Below are positions 26,108 through 35,010 of a DNA stretch of 64,000 nt, piece by piece. Under the pieces are notes generated by a model, which ran no database searches, was not told where the DNA came from, and was given only the letters and a program-made list of their open reading frames with translations. Position 1 is the first letter of the stretch. Each line of letters opens with the position of its first letter. This DNA comes from Paenalicyclobacillus ferrooxydans (GTDB lineage Bacteria; Bacillota; Bacilli; Alicyclobacillales; Alicyclobacillaceae), in NCBI RefSeq assembly GCF_001399675.1, contig NZ_LJCO01000058.1, forward strand, positions 1-64,000, given 5' to 3'. The translations under genes and the position numbers were made by a program.

Positions 26108-28561
26108 TTGACGAATACACTCGTTCATCCGCAGCGCTTACGAGAATTCTTTCACCCGCAGAGCGTGGCTTTGATTGGTGCCACAGATAAGTCACGCTGG
26201 TCCCTCAATACCTACAACAACCTCAAAAACATGAACTTTGCGGGGAATATCTACCTTGTTCATCCAAAGCACGAGGTTGTGCATGGAGATCAGGCTTACA
26301 AGTCATTGTTCGACATTCCTGAATCCATCGATCTCGCTTTCATCATGGTCCCGACCACACAGGTTCTCCGTGTGATGGAGGAGTGCTATCAAAAGGGGAT
26401 CCAAAACCTTATCCTCCTCACGTCTGGCTTTGGTGAGATGGGTGAAGAGGGACTTCGCTTGGAACAGGCCGTCCTCGACTACGCAGAGACCCACAACCAG
26501 GTCATCCTCGGGCCGAATGGTAACGGGTTTGTGAACTACACATCACGGATCACGCCTTATGGACTCCCCTTGTTGCCACCGCTGACGAGCGGCCCTGTTG
26601 GTGTGGTGTTGCAAAGCGGCGCGCTCGCAAGTTCGGTCATGGCGCTTGCCCAGACGAGGCACGTTGGCTTAAGTCTGCTTGTCTCGATGGGCAATGAGAC
26701 GATGATGAGTGCGACAGATGTGGTCGATTATCTGATTGAGGACGAGTCGACGCGGGTCATTGCCATGTTTCTCGAGACGATCCGCTCGCCCAAAGAGTTC
26801 ACCCGCGTCGCGAAAAAGGCGCTCGCATATGGAAAGCCGATTGTCGCACTGAAGATTGGCCGCAGCGCCCATAGTGCACGGACTGCGATGGCACATACGG
26901 GTGCCTTAGTCGGCGATGATGCGGTTAATGATGCGGCGATGCGGCAACTCGGTGTCGTGCGGGTGAACTCCCTTGAGGATCTCATCACGACCGCTGGGTT
27001 GCTCGGGTACGCGCCAGCCCTTCGCGGGAGGCGAATGGGTGTCGTGACGCCGTCTGGGGGAGCGTGTGATATTTTATCGGATCGGGCGGAAGATGAGGGA
27101 CTTGAAATCCCGGAGTTTGCGCCAGAGACTGTGCGGGGCCTGGCGGATGTGCTGCCGCAGTTCTCGACGGTCCACAACCCGCTCGATGTCACCGGCTACG
27201 TCGTGGTGGACCGATACCTGCTCTTGCGGGCACTGGAGGTGGTGGTCCGTGATCCGGGTGTCGACTTTATCCTCTGCCTCACCGAACCACCGCGGTTTGC
27301 CCCAGAAGACAAGACGCCGATTTACGAGCAGTTTGACAGGCTGCGGGAAGTGACGGAGACAGCTGACAAACCGATCGTTTATGTATCAAACACTGCGGTC
27401 GACATCTCCCCGTTTGGGCGGGAACTTGTGGATCGCTCCGGGCTGCACTTTATGGGCGGGATGGAGCACGGGATGACGGCGCTTGGTCGGGCTGTGTGGT
27501 GGTATGAACAATATGAGAAGAAAAACGGGGGACGGGACGGACAAGAACGGACACAGACAGATAGAGAAGTTGCGCCGACATCGTATGGTTTGGCAAGCGG
27601 GGGGTTAGAGGGCGGCTGGGATGCTGGTCGGTACGGGGGGTTAGAGGGCGGCTCGGAAACTGGGGCGTGCGGAGTGTTAGAGGGCAGCTCGGAAACTGGG
27701 GCGTGCGGAGTGTTAGAGGGCAGCTCGGAAACTGGGGCGTGCGGAGTGTTAGAGGGCAGCTCGGAAACTGGGGCGTGCGGAGTGTTAGAGGGCAGCTCGG
27801 ATGCTGGTGTGTGCGGAGTGTTAGGGGGCAGCTCGGACGCTGGTGTGTGCGGTAATTCAGGGGGGGCCGGTGTCGATGTGAAGGGGCTCAGAGGTACCTG
27901 GTCCGAGTACAAGGCACGGCGTTACCTTGAGGATCACGGTGTCCCGGTCGTCCCCGGCGCCCTTGCTGCGAGTGTGGATGAGGCCGTAGCTACCGCGTTC
28001 CAGATGGGGTTTCCGGTTGTGATGAAGGTTCAGTCGGAAGACATTGCCCACAAAAGCGACGTTGGTGGGGTTCTGCTCTCGCTGCAGTCGGAAGCTGACG
28101 TGCGTGATGGGTATGCGCGTATTCTCGCCAACGTAGAGAAACACGCACCGGAGAGCCGAGTCGAGGGGATTCTGGTCAGCCCGATGCGGTCTGACGGTAT
28201 CGAGCTCTTGGTTGGCATCGTGCACGATCCGCTCTGGGGTCATGTCCTCGCCGTCGGACTTGGCGGCATCATGGTCGAGGTCTTGAAGGACACCAGCCTC
28301 CGTGTGCTGCCAGTGTCACGGAGCGAGATCGCGGATATGTTGCAGGAGCTCCGAGGCACCACAGTTTTGCACGGTGTCCGGGGTGGCCCGGCAGCCGACC
28401 TTGACCAGGTGGCGGATGCGATATGGAAGCTAGCCGACATTGCGGTGCGCATGGGCGACTCCTTGCAGGCGCTCGAGGTCAATCCGCTGCTAGTCAACGG
28501 ATCGCAGGTCGAGGCTCTGGACGCACTCATCACGTGGCGGGACGGTGGTCCTGGGGAGTAG
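26108..28561 (+). CDS. Acyl-CoA synthetase (NDP-forming) with repeat-bearing linker
   Basis: Fused ADP-forming acyl-CoA synthetase of about 817 residues. The first half has the CoA-binding domain (SVALIGATDKSRWSLN) and succinyl-CoA-ligase-like domains (LILLTSGFGEMGEEG, LGPNGNGFVNYTSR, AHTGALVGDD with the catalytic His). The C-terminal part is an ATP-grasp domain starting at EYKARRYLEDHGVPVVPGA and ending LEVNPLLVNG. It interconverts acyl-CoA + ADP + Pi with acid + ATP. Between them sits a linker of about 90 residues of the 12-residue repeat GVLEGSSETGAC. TTG 26108 follows TAGGGGGTGA; GTG 26099 is possible. Confidence 0.92.
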   Translation: MTNTLVHPQRLREFFHPQSVALIGATDKSRWSLNTYNNLKNMNFAGNIYLVHPKHEVVHGDQAYKSLFDIPESIDLAFIMVPTTQVLRVMEECYQKGIQNLILLTSGFGEMGEEGLRLEQAVLDYAETHNQVILGPNGNGFVNYTSRITPYGLPLLPPLTSGPVGVVLQSGALASSVMALAQTRHVGLSLLVSMGNETMMSATDVVDYLIEDESTRVIAMFLETIRSPKEFTRVAKKALAYGKPIVALKIGRSAHSARTAMAHTGALVGDDAVNDAAMRQLGVVRVNSLEDLITTAGLLGYAPALRGRRMGVVTPSGGACDILSDRAEDEGLEIPEFAPETVRGLADVLPQFSTVHNPLDVTGYVVVDRYLLLRALEVVVRDPGVDFILCLTEPPRFAPEDKTPIYEQFDRLREVTETADKPIVYVSNTAVDISPFGRELVDRSGLHFMGGMEHGMTALGRAVWWYEQYEKKNGGRDGQERTQTDREVAPTSYGLASGGLEGGWDAGRYGGLEGGSETGACGVLEGSSETGACGVLEGSSETGACGVLEGSSETGACGVLEGSSDAGVCGVLGGSSDAGVCGNSGGAGVDVKGLRGTWSEYKARRYLEDHGVPVVPGALAASVDEAVATAFQMGFPVVMKVQSEDIAHKSDVGGVLLSLQSEADVRDGYARILANVEKHAPESRVEGILVSPMRSDGIELLVGIVHDPLWGHVLAVGLGGIMVEVLKDTSLRVLPVSRSEIADMLQELRGTTVLHGVRGGPAADLDQVADAIWKLADIAVRMGDSLQALEVNPLLVNGSQVEALDALITWRDGGPGE
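27605..27856 (+). repeat. 36-bp in-frame tandem array in the acyl-CoA synthetase linker
   Basis: Seven units start at 27605, 27641, 27677, 27713, 27749, 27785 and 27821, each 36 bp, keeping the frame. The four central copies are nearly identical and the edges diverge. They encode 12-residue Gly/Ser/Cys-rich repeats between the ligase and ATP-grasp domains. Confidence 0.95.
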
Positions 28562-28607
28562 GGGTGGCTGGGGCTGGTGGCTCGCAGCGCCTTGCAGGGC
28601 AGGGCAG

Positions 28608-29230
28608 GGCCCGGCTTCCCGTGCCAAGCGGGGCTCGCTTAGTCGCTACGACCGACTTAAGTCGCCAAAAATAAGGTGTTAAGTCGCTCCGAGCGACTTA
28701 ACGGATCGGTCCAGCCCCTGTTAAGGGGCTGACACCGACTTAGGTCCGGCTTCCCGTGCCGAGCGGGGCCGGCTTAGTCGCTACGACCGACTTAAGTCGC
28801 CAAAAATAAGGTGTTAAGTCGCTCGGAGCGACTTAACGGATCGGCCCAGCCCCTGTTAAGGGGCTGACACCGACTTAGGCCCGGCTTCCCGTGCCGAGCA
28901 GGGCCTGCTTAGTCGCTACGGCCGACTTAAGTCGCCAATAATGAGGTGTTAAGTCGCTCCGAGCGACTTAACGGATCGGTCCAGCCCCTGTTAAGGGGCT
29001 GACACCGACTTAGGTCCGGCTTCCCGTGCCAAGCGGGGCCGGCTTAGTCGCTACGACCGACTTAAGTCGCCAAAAATAAGGAGTTAAGTCGCTCGGAGCG
29101 ACTTAACGGATCGGTCCAGCCCCTGTTAAGGGGCTGACACCGACTTAGGCCCGACTTCCCGTGCCGAGCAGGGCCGGCTTAGTCGCTACGACCGACTAAA
29201 ACGGGGCTTATCCCTATCCCACAGGGCAGG
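28608..29230. repeat. 135-bp palindrome-bearing tandem array
   Basis: The marker AGTCGCTACG recurs at 28641, 28776, 28911, 29046 and 29181, exactly 135 bp apart: four full units and a partial fifth. Each full unit holds three dyads: CGACTTAAGTCG, a perfect 11-bp-arm palindrome TTAAGTCGCTC-N-GAGCGACTTAA, and CAGCCCC-N6-GGGGCTG. The palindrome centre is C, G, C, G in successive copies, and AGGTCC/AGGCCC upstream alternates too, so the true repeat may be a 270-bp dimer. CAGGGCAGGGCCCG flanks both ends. No gene is seen in 28562-29463. Confidence 0.95.
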
Positions 29231-29281
29231 GCCCGATTAGTCGTCGGATCATGACCTAGATCATCTTTCCGCTGAGTTGTG

Positions 29282-29312
29282 TATAATGACTATATGAGTA
29301 TTTGTTCATATA
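29282..29312 (+). promoter_or_regulatory. Promoter and CzrA/SmtB-type operator for the metal-efflux genes
   Basis: A TATAAT box (29282-29287) is followed at once by the dyad TATATGAG-TATTTG-TTCATATA (29291-29312), which has the layout of the 12-2-12 operators bound by zinc/cadmium ArsR proteins. A metal-loaded repressor would release here. Confidence 0.7.
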
Positions 29313-29356
29313 CGAGATGGAGTATCTATCAGTACGGTAGGCTGACGGTATGAGCG

Positions 29357-29396
29357 GCATGTCAGCATGTCAGCATGTCAGCATGTCAGCATGTCG
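29357..29396. repeat. 8-bp tandem array in the leader of the metal operon
   Basis: Five copies of GCATGTCA (the last ends in G) lie between the operator and the arsR-like gene, about 70 bp before its start. Confidence 0.85.
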
Positions 29397-29463
29397 GGCC
29401 GACGCTGGTATGGTGCGGCCGCATTGTCAGTAGGTTTGGCAGATATGATTAGGAGTGAAGCAG

Positions 29464-29859
29464 ATGTCAGTAGGCGGAAAGCAGATGTTGGAGGCTCAGC
29501 AATGTTGTAACGAAGTCCACCAGGAGGCTCTGAATGATTGTACTGAACAGCTTCCTGAAGTGGTTGTCGAGCGTTTGGCTGAGACGTTCAAGGCCCTGGC
29601 TGATCCAACCCGTCTAAGGATATTGTACAATCTGTCCAAACGCGAGTTATGCGTTTGCGATCTCGCTTCCGTCCTTGGCATGACCCAATCGGCAGTGTCG
29701 CACCAGTTGCGGTATCTGAAGGCACTCCGACTAGTCAAAAATCGTCGGGATGGAAACACCATTTACTATCGACACGATGACGCCCACACCATGGGACTTT
29801 TACAGATGGCGATCGACCATTCCTCTCATGTATCGGACGAGCAAGGAGTTATGGAATGA
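29464..29859 (+). CDS. ArsR-family metal-responsive repressor (CadC/CzrA-like)
   Basis: About 131 residues. Winged helix ArsR protein with the alpha-3 thiolate pair ELCVCDLAS and N-terminal cysteines (QQCC). That combination is typical of CadC-type Cd/Pb/Zn sensors; an alpha-5 site may also exist (HDDAHTMG). The recognition helix is TQSAVSHQLRYLKALRLV. ATG 29464 lies after TAGGAG; GTG 29455 is upstream in frame. It overlaps the CDF gene by 4 bp (ATGA), and a fitting operator lies at 29291-29312. Confidence 0.9.
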   Translation: MSVGGKQMLEAQQCCNEVHQEALNDCTEQLPEVVVERLAETFKALADPTRLRILYNLSKRELCVCDLASVLGMTQSAVSHQLRYLKALRLVKNRRDGNTIYYRHDDAHTMGLLQMAIDHSSHVSDEQGVME

Positions 29860-30857
29860 ATAACCACACGTATGATCACGTTCACGCAAATAGCAACGCA
29901 CATGCGCATGATCACGATCACGCACATGATCACGCACATGATCACGGGGATGTCTTTCACACGCATGCACCGGCTGGGAAAATGCGGCTTGCGTTCTTCC
30001 TGACCATCATGATACTCGTCGTCGAGGTACTTGGCGGGATCATCTCGCACAGTCTCGCTCTGTTGTCGGATGCAGGACATGTGTTGACGGACATTGCGGC
30101 GCTCGGCCTCTCTTGGTACGCGATGAAGCAGTCTGAGAAACCGGCCAACGAGGGTATGACGTTCGGCTACTACCGGGCGGGAATATTGGCGGCTTTCGTC
30201 AACGGGATCACGCTCATACTCATCACCCTGTGGATCCTTTGGGAGGCATACAGCCGTTTTCAACACCCGGAGCACGTGACGCCGACCTGGATGTTCATCA
30301 GCGCTGCGGTGGGTCTCGGGATGAACCTTTATCTTGGCCTCGGCATGCGGCATGAAGACAACATCAACGTGAAAAGTGCCGTGCTTCATATGCTTGGTGA
30401 CGCTGCTGCCTCAGCTGGAGTCATTATCGGCGGCATTATCATCGCATTCACGCATTGGTATGTTATCGATCCGATCTTAAGCGTCCTCATTGCCCTCCTG
30501 ATTGCGCTTGGTGCTTGGCGGATCGTCAAGCAAACCGTAAGTGTTTTGATGGAAGGCACGCCGGCTGGGATTGAACTCCCGAAGGTCGTTGACGCCATCT
30601 TGGCTGTGCCGGGTGTGGAGCATGTACATGATCTGCACGTGTGGACCATTACAAGTGGTCGTAATGCGCTCTCTTGCCATGCGGTTGTGGATGGGAAGGC
30701 AACAGTAGAAGAGACCCAAAAGCTGCTCCAGGATGTCGAGCACCGCCTGGTTCACTTGGGCATCGGGCACGTGACCATTCAGATCGAGGACCAGACGCAT
30801 CTGCATGACGAGTCCATTCTTTGTTCCGATCGCGACGCGCATGAGCACCACCACTAA
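29856..30857 (+). CDS. czcD: CDF-family zinc/cadmium efflux transporter
   Basis: 333 residues. A His/Asp-rich cytoplasmic N-terminus (HDHDHAHDHAHDHGD) precedes six transmembrane helices. The transport sites include SLALLSDAGHVLTDI and HMLGDAAASAGVI, the HxxxD pairs of CDF zinc exporters, with a cytoplasmic C-terminal domain (VEHVHDLHVWTITSG) and a His-rich end. It exports Zn(II) or Cd(II) in exchange for protons. It is coupled to the arsR-like gene by an ATGA overlap and presumably controlled by it. Confidence 0.93.
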   Translation: MNNHTYDHVHANSNAHAHDHDHAHDHAHDHGDVFHTHAPAGKMRLAFFLTIMILVVEVLGGIISHSLALLSDAGHVLTDIAALGLSWYAMKQSEKPANEGMTFGYYRAGILAAFVNGITLILITLWILWEAYSRFQHPEHVTPTWMFISAAVGLGMNLYLGLGMRHEDNINVKSAVLHMLGDAAASAGVIIGGIIIAFTHWYVIDPILSVLIALLIALGAWRIVKQTVSVLMEGTPAGIELPKVVDAILAVPGVEHVHDLHVWTITSGRNALSCHAVVDGKATVEETQKLLQDVEHRLVHLGIGHVTIQIEDQTHLHDESILCSDRDAHEHHH

Positions 30858-30935
30858 GCACCACCTGTGGCAAGCACCACTGGCAACTACCACTGGTAGC
30901 CACCACTGGCAGCCACCACTGAGCACCACTTGGTC
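30858..30935. repeat. Degenerate CACCACTGG-type array after czcD
   Basis: Around six loose copies of an 11-13 bp unit built on AGCACCACTGGC follow the stop codon directly. The remaining gap to 31016 carries a duplicated CTGCCAGACTG. Confidence 0.7.
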
Positions 30936-31016
30936 AGCCGCCTGCCAGACTGCCTGCCAGACTGGGGCTTAGGCCCCCAAGTCGATCCTGCGATGAAGCT
31001 TCGAAGGAGGGTCTCT

Positions 31017-31658
31017 GTGGAAAATAGCTTGTCTGTCAAAAAAGGCGTGAACATAGAACTCCTGTCGATTGCCTGGATGGTCATTGAGGCCGTAGTGGCC
31101 ATCTTGTCCGGTATTGCTGCGCACTCCTTGTCGCTGGTTGCTTTTGGGGCAGACAGTGTCATTGAACTCATTGCAGGCGGTGTACTCCTGTGGCGTCTGC
31201 AGATTGAAGTGCGGGGTGCGAGTCACACACGCGTCGAGCGCGCGGAAAAGCGTTCATCCTGGGTCGTCGGCATTGCGCTCATCTTGTTGTGCGCGTATAT
31301 CGTGATCGCCTCAATCGATAAACTCCTCACGCATCACGGAGCAGAAACCACCTATGTGGCACTTGGACTCGTCATCGCATCCGCAATCATCATGCCGTAT
31401 TTGTCGCGAGCGAAGAAACGCATTGGCACTCAAATCGGCAGTAAGGCCTTGCGAGCCGACGGATCGTGCAGTATGGTCTGCGCTTACATGGCGTGGACAG
31501 TACTCGCGGGGGTGTTGTTCCGGGCTCTATTTGGTTGGTGGTGGGTAGACTCCATTGCAGCCTTGGCGCTCGTCTACTTTGTATGGAAAGAAGGTTGGGA
31601 AGCGATACAGGAAGCCCGCGGAAAGGAAGATGCATGTGGTTGCGGCCACGAAAACTAG
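31017..31658 (+). CDS. CDF-like cation transporter, short form without C-terminal domain
   Basis: About 213 residues with five to six hydrophobic helices. MVIEAVVAILSGIAAHSLSLVAFGADSVIEL keeps the CDF helix-2 layout, with DSVIE in place of the usual HxxxD order, and helix 5 has WWWVDSIAALALVY. The cytoplasmic CDF C-terminal domain is missing, as in some short membrane-only relatives. The tail CGCGHEN could bind metal. GTG 31017 follows AAGGAGGG. It lies in the metal operon and overlaps the MATE gene by 29 bp. Confidence 0.8.
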   Translation: MENSLSVKKGVNIELLSIAWMVIEAVVAILSGIAAHSLSLVAFGADSVIELIAGGVLLWRLQIEVRGASHTRVERAEKRSSWVVGIALILLCAYIVIASIDKLLTHHGAETTYVALGLVIASAIIMPYLSRAKKRIGTQIGSKALRADGSCSMVCAYMAWTVLAGVLFRALFGWWWVDSIAALALVYFVWKEGWEAIQEARGKEDACGCGHEN

Positions 31659-32982
31659 AGTCCCGATTCAAGCCAAGCGGGTGTTTGAGATTGCCCTGCC
31701 CGCTATTGGTGAAGCCTATCTGCAAAACCTGCTTGGCGTCGTAGACACCTTCTTTATTGCCAGGCTCGGCCTTGTCGCCATCGACGCGGTCGGCGTGACA
31801 AACGTCTACAGCATGACCTATACCGGCGTGTTCATCGCGGTTTCAGCAGCTCTGTCCGTGTTTTTGTCCCGGGCAGTTGGTGCCAAAAACCTGAGAAACG
31901 GCCGTTCTGCCGTCTGGCATGGACTGGTGATCGCGTTTGTGCTCGGACTTATCCTATCGGTGATTTCAATTGTATTTTCGATCCCGTTGTTACATATCAT
32001 GGGCGCCCATGGAGTGCTTGAGCGTACGGCGTTTCCGTACTTCACGATTGTTCTCGGTATATCACCGTTGATTGCCCTCTTCACCGCACAATCTGCGGCA
32101 TTCCGGGCCATTGGACTCACCAAGACACCGCTTCGCGTAGGACTTGAAATGAATCTCCTTCACGTCGTGCTCGACTACTTCCTGATTTTCGGCATCGGCG
32201 GCTTTCATGGATTTGGCATCAAGGGAGCCGCACTGGCCATGGTCTTGGCGCGACTGTATGCACTCGTTCGGTTGTGGATCAAATCGCGCCGCGTCGAAGC
32301 ACTGACACTGACGGCACCTGACCTCCATATGTCTCTTGAACTGACGTGGAGGATGACGAAATTCGCAGTGCCAGCGGTGCTTGAGCGGCTTTCCATGCGG
32401 CTTGGACAAGTCCTCTACTTTGGGCTCATCGTACGCATGGGCGTGGACGTGTATGCGACGCACAATATCGCGGGGACTATCACCGCTTTTGCCTCAACGA
32501 TTGGAACGGGATTCGCGACGGCCGCTACAGCGACCATTGGGCAAGCGATTGGCAGTGGGAACGAAGAGGATGTTCGCATCTATCGACGTTGGAGCTACAT
32601 TGAAGCCGCAATGTCGATGACCGCGGTGACGCTCTTGCTCTGCCTCTTCAGCCCTTGGATTGGACTTTTGTTTACACACAATCAAAACGTGATCCACCTA
32701 CTCTTTGTCGTCCTTGCCATTGATGTGTTTTCACAACCGTTTCTGTCCGCAGTCTTGGTCGATACGTCGGCGATTCAGGCAGGAGGCAACAGTAAGTACC
32801 CGATGATGACGACCATGATTGGCATATGGGGAATTCGTACACTTGGTGTGTATGTGTTTGCCTGGCATCTCGGGTTCGGTCTGCCAGCAGTCTGGGTCAG
32901 TATTGCTATGGACAATGCGCTGCGAGCGGGGCTGTTCCTTTGGTATCGAAGAACGCGAAACTGGGTGCAAAAGCTGGCATAG
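31630..32982 (+). CDS. MATE-family efflux transporter
   Basis: About 450 residues with twelve hydrophobic helices. The start MHVVAATKTRVPIQAKRVFEIALPAIGEAYLQ is typical, and both MATE halves are visible (LPAIGEAYLQNLLGVVDTF and PAVLERLSMRLGQVLYF). It would extrude cationic drugs or metabolites with Na+ or H+. ATG 31630 has GGAAAGGA upstream and lies inside the end of the previous gene, indicating co-translation. Its link to the metal genes could be shared stress control. Confidence 0.9.
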   Translation: MHVVAATKTRVPIQAKRVFEIALPAIGEAYLQNLLGVVDTFFIARLGLVAIDAVGVTNVYSMTYTGVFIAVSAALSVFLSRAVGAKNLRNGRSAVWHGLVIAFVLGLILSVISIVFSIPLLHIMGAHGVLERTAFPYFTIVLGISPLIALFTAQSAAFRAIGLTKTPLRVGLEMNLLHVVLDYFLIFGIGGFHGFGIKGAALAMVLARLYALVRLWIKSRRVEALTLTAPDLHMSLELTWRMTKFAVPAVLERLSMRLGQVLYFGLIVRMGVDVYATHNIAGTITAFASTIGTGFATAATATIGQAIGSGNEEDVRIYRRWSYIEAAMSMTAVTLLLCLFSPWIGLLFTHNQNVIHLLFVVLAIDVFSQPFLSAVLVDTSAIQAGGNSKYPMMTTMIGIWGIRTLGVYVFAWHLGFGLPAVWVSIAMDNALRAGLFLWYRRTRNWVQKLA

Positions 32983-33078
32983 TGCTAAGACTGAAGATGC
33001 ACCAGCGCTTTCCTGCATTCAAGGGAGAACATCTGGAGGGAAACAATTTAGAGCGGGACATGTGGAGGAGGACATATA

Positions 33079-33540
33079 GTGCAAATCACTCGAACAACCG
33101 ATTTTGAACTGCTTGCCCGTTTGAACAAACCGATTCAAGATCTGCACGTTTCTTTGCATCCTGAATTCTTTAACGAATATAACCTTGAGACAGTGCGAGA
33201 AGTCTTCCGGCACTGGGTCACCCGCGAGGATTTTATTTTTCTTGTCCTTGAAGACGGGGACGAATCGATGGGATACGCTTGGGTCGAAGTGAAGGATTAT
33301 TCAGGGAATGCATTTCGAAAACCGGGCAAGTCGTTATTTGTGCACCACATCAGCATCGTGGAAGGCCATCAAGCAAAAGGCTACGGATCCAAGCTGATGA
33401 ATTATATCTACGACATGGCGCGGCAGCTGGACATAAGTCTCGTGGAACTCGACTACTGGGCGGACAATACAGGTGCAGAGCATTTTTACCACAGGCAGGG
33501 ATTTGAAACTTCAAGGGTGACGGTCCGTAAAGCGCTGTAG
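33079..33540 (+). CDS. GNAT-family N-acetyltransferase
   Basis: 153 residues. The acetyl-CoA motif QAKGYGSKLMNYIYD and the closing EHFYHRQGFE are clear GNAT features; the N-terminal half carries the variable acceptor site. The substrate is unknown. GTG 33079 follows GGAGGAGG. It follows the MATE gene by 96 bp and could be in the same unit. Confidence 0.88.
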   Translation: MQITRTTDFELLARLNKPIQDLHVSLHPEFFNEYNLETVREVFRHWVTREDFIFLVLEDGDESMGYAWVEVKDYSGNAFRKPGKSLFVHHISIVEGHQAKGYGSKLMNYIYDMARQLDISLVELDYWADNTGAEHFYHRQGFETSRVTVRKAL

Positions 33541-33566
33541 TTCGGGACTAATCATTCAACGCGTAG

Positions 33567-33652
33567 TTGTTGCACCTGGTTGTTGCACCTGGTTGTTGCA
33601 CCTGGTTGTTGCACGTTGTCGTTGCACGTTGTCGTTGCACGTTGTCGTTGCG
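33567..33652. repeat. 13-bp tandem array between convergent genes
   Basis: Three copies of TTGTTGCACCTGG from 33567 run into about three of the related TTGTCGTTGCACG. The array starts 27 bp after the GNAT stop and ends before the stop of the convergent FAD gene. Confidence 0.9.
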
Positions 33653-33687
33653 TGATTCCTGGTTGTCTGCCATAGTTACTGCCACAG

Positions 33688-34794
33688 TTACTGCGACTCG
33701 GGCCCTTTGTGGAGGGCAACCCAAGGCCGAGCTGCATAAGACGCCCACTTCAGAACATTGACCCGCGAATGGACGAGCATCCGCCCCCATACTCCGTTCA
33801 GCATCTGAACGAAGTTATCCAACCCGTCATTGTCGAGCGTCTCCATCATTCGGCGTAAGGTGCGAGAATGATCATAGGAGTGCCTCAACTCGTTTGTAAG
33901 TGTTTCATATCGACCCAGTCCGACGATGTCCTTCGCTGCATAAACGCCGGTTAAGATAGACGCGAACTGTCCAAATCCCATGCCGGGCATTAAAGCGCCA
34001 TAACAATTTCCAACAAAGAATGTGTTGCCAAGGCGGGGAGACTCAGCAATCCCCATCACATACTCGTTGACTTCAAATTGGTCTGTCACCTTGAGGTTTT
34101 GATTCAAGTCAGTGCAGACCCGGTTAAAAAACATTTCCCACAATGCGGTTTTGTCGTAGGCCTGAAGACCTTTGTATTCTGCAAAAGCAAGAACCACTGT
34201 GGCTTCAGTCGGAGAAAAAGGAATCAGAAACCCGTATCCACCGTGCGGGGCAAAGCGATTATCAAACCAAGTGAAGACGGTGTTCCGGGTAAATTCCCCC
34301 TCTACGGTTACACCAATGAGTGTGACTGTCGCGTCTTCGTGAAAGTTTTGTATCTTCTTCACATAATCAGCGTCACCTGTTGCAAGTACCACGTGCGTGT
34401 ATTCCCGCAGGAGTTCTTCATATGTGTGCTCGGAATGATAGTGGATGGGTGAATGGACCTGACGAGCCAACTGATTTTCCAGTGCATCGCGGTGGCGTCC
34501 GCGAATGCTCACAAAACCAACCGGACCGCTAAGCACCGCTTTCTTTTTCGGCGAGTACACGATGAGATCCTTAATGTTCGACGCTGGCTGAACAAAAATG
34601 CCAAGTTCTTCAGAGAGATATCTGACTTCGTCTAAAATAGGGCGCGAGTACATTCCAGCGAACACCTCTGCGTTAATAAACCGATCGCCAACGCGAGAGC
34701 GCCGTTCAAAGATGTAGGGTTCAATCCCGTGCTTTTCCAGTTCAATCGCACATGATAAGCCGGACAGGCCAGCACCCATAATAGCCACTTTCAT
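33688..34794 (-). CDS. FAD-dependent oxidoreductase
   Basis: About 368 residues. The N-terminus MKVAIMGAGLSGLSCAIELE is a GxGxxG FAD site and YIFERRSRVGDRF the ribose-binding acidic strand. Geranylgeranyl-reductase-like proteins share FFVGNCYGALMPGMGFGQFASILTGVYAA, the second FAD contact. The catalysed reaction is unknown. ATG 34794 is preceded by GAGGGG; a TTG three codons upstream would lie too close to that box. Divergent from the lyase gene, separated by the 10-bp array. Confidence 0.85.
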   Translation of the reverse strand: MKVAIMGAGLSGLSCAIELEKHGIEPYIFERRSRVGDRFINAEVFAGMYSRPILDEVRYLSEELGIFVQPASNIKDLIVYSPKKKAVLSGPVGFVSIRGRHRDALENQLARQVHSPIHYHSEHTYEELLREYTHVVLATGDADYVKKIQNFHEDATVTLIGVTVEGEFTRNTVFTWFDNRFAPHGGYGFLIPFSPTEATVVLAFAEYKGLQAYDKTALWEMFFNRVCTDLNQNLKVTDQFEVNEYVMGIAESPRLGNTFFVGNCYGALMPGMGFGQFASILTGVYAAKDIVGLGRYETLTNELRHSYDHSRTLRRMMETLDNDGLDNFVQMLNGVWGRMLVHSRVNVLKWASYAARPWVALHKGPESQ

Positions 34795-34870
34795 GTATCT
34801 CAACCCCTCGATTACGTGGCGTGGGTTGTAGTATCCCCAATTCAGGATAATTGTAGTTATGGGCTCGCCT

Positions 34871-35010
34871 AAACTGGCCTAAACTGGCCTAAACTGGTCC
34901 AAACTGACCCAAACTGACCCAAACTGACCCAAACTGACCCAAACTGACCCAAACTGACCCAAACTGACCCAAACTGACCCAAACTGGCCTAAAGTTGCCT
35001 AAACTCGCCT
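34871..35010. repeat. 10-bp tandem array, 14 copies
   Basis: Fourteen consecutive decamers in register. The central eight are AAACTGACCC without a change, and AAACTGGCCT-like variants lie on both sides. At 10 bp per unit every copy presents nearly the same DNA face. It occupies the divergent gap 34795-35161. I see no gene here. AATAGGGTG after CCTATC is a weak promoter hint. Confidence 0.96.

Noticed and set aside
28608..29230. CRISPR array
   Set aside because: Units are 135 bp without unique spacers between short repeats, and no cas genes are in the window.
34871..35010. CRISPR-like or iteron array
   Set aside because: Decamers are directly adjacent without spacers, and no replication protein lies nearby.
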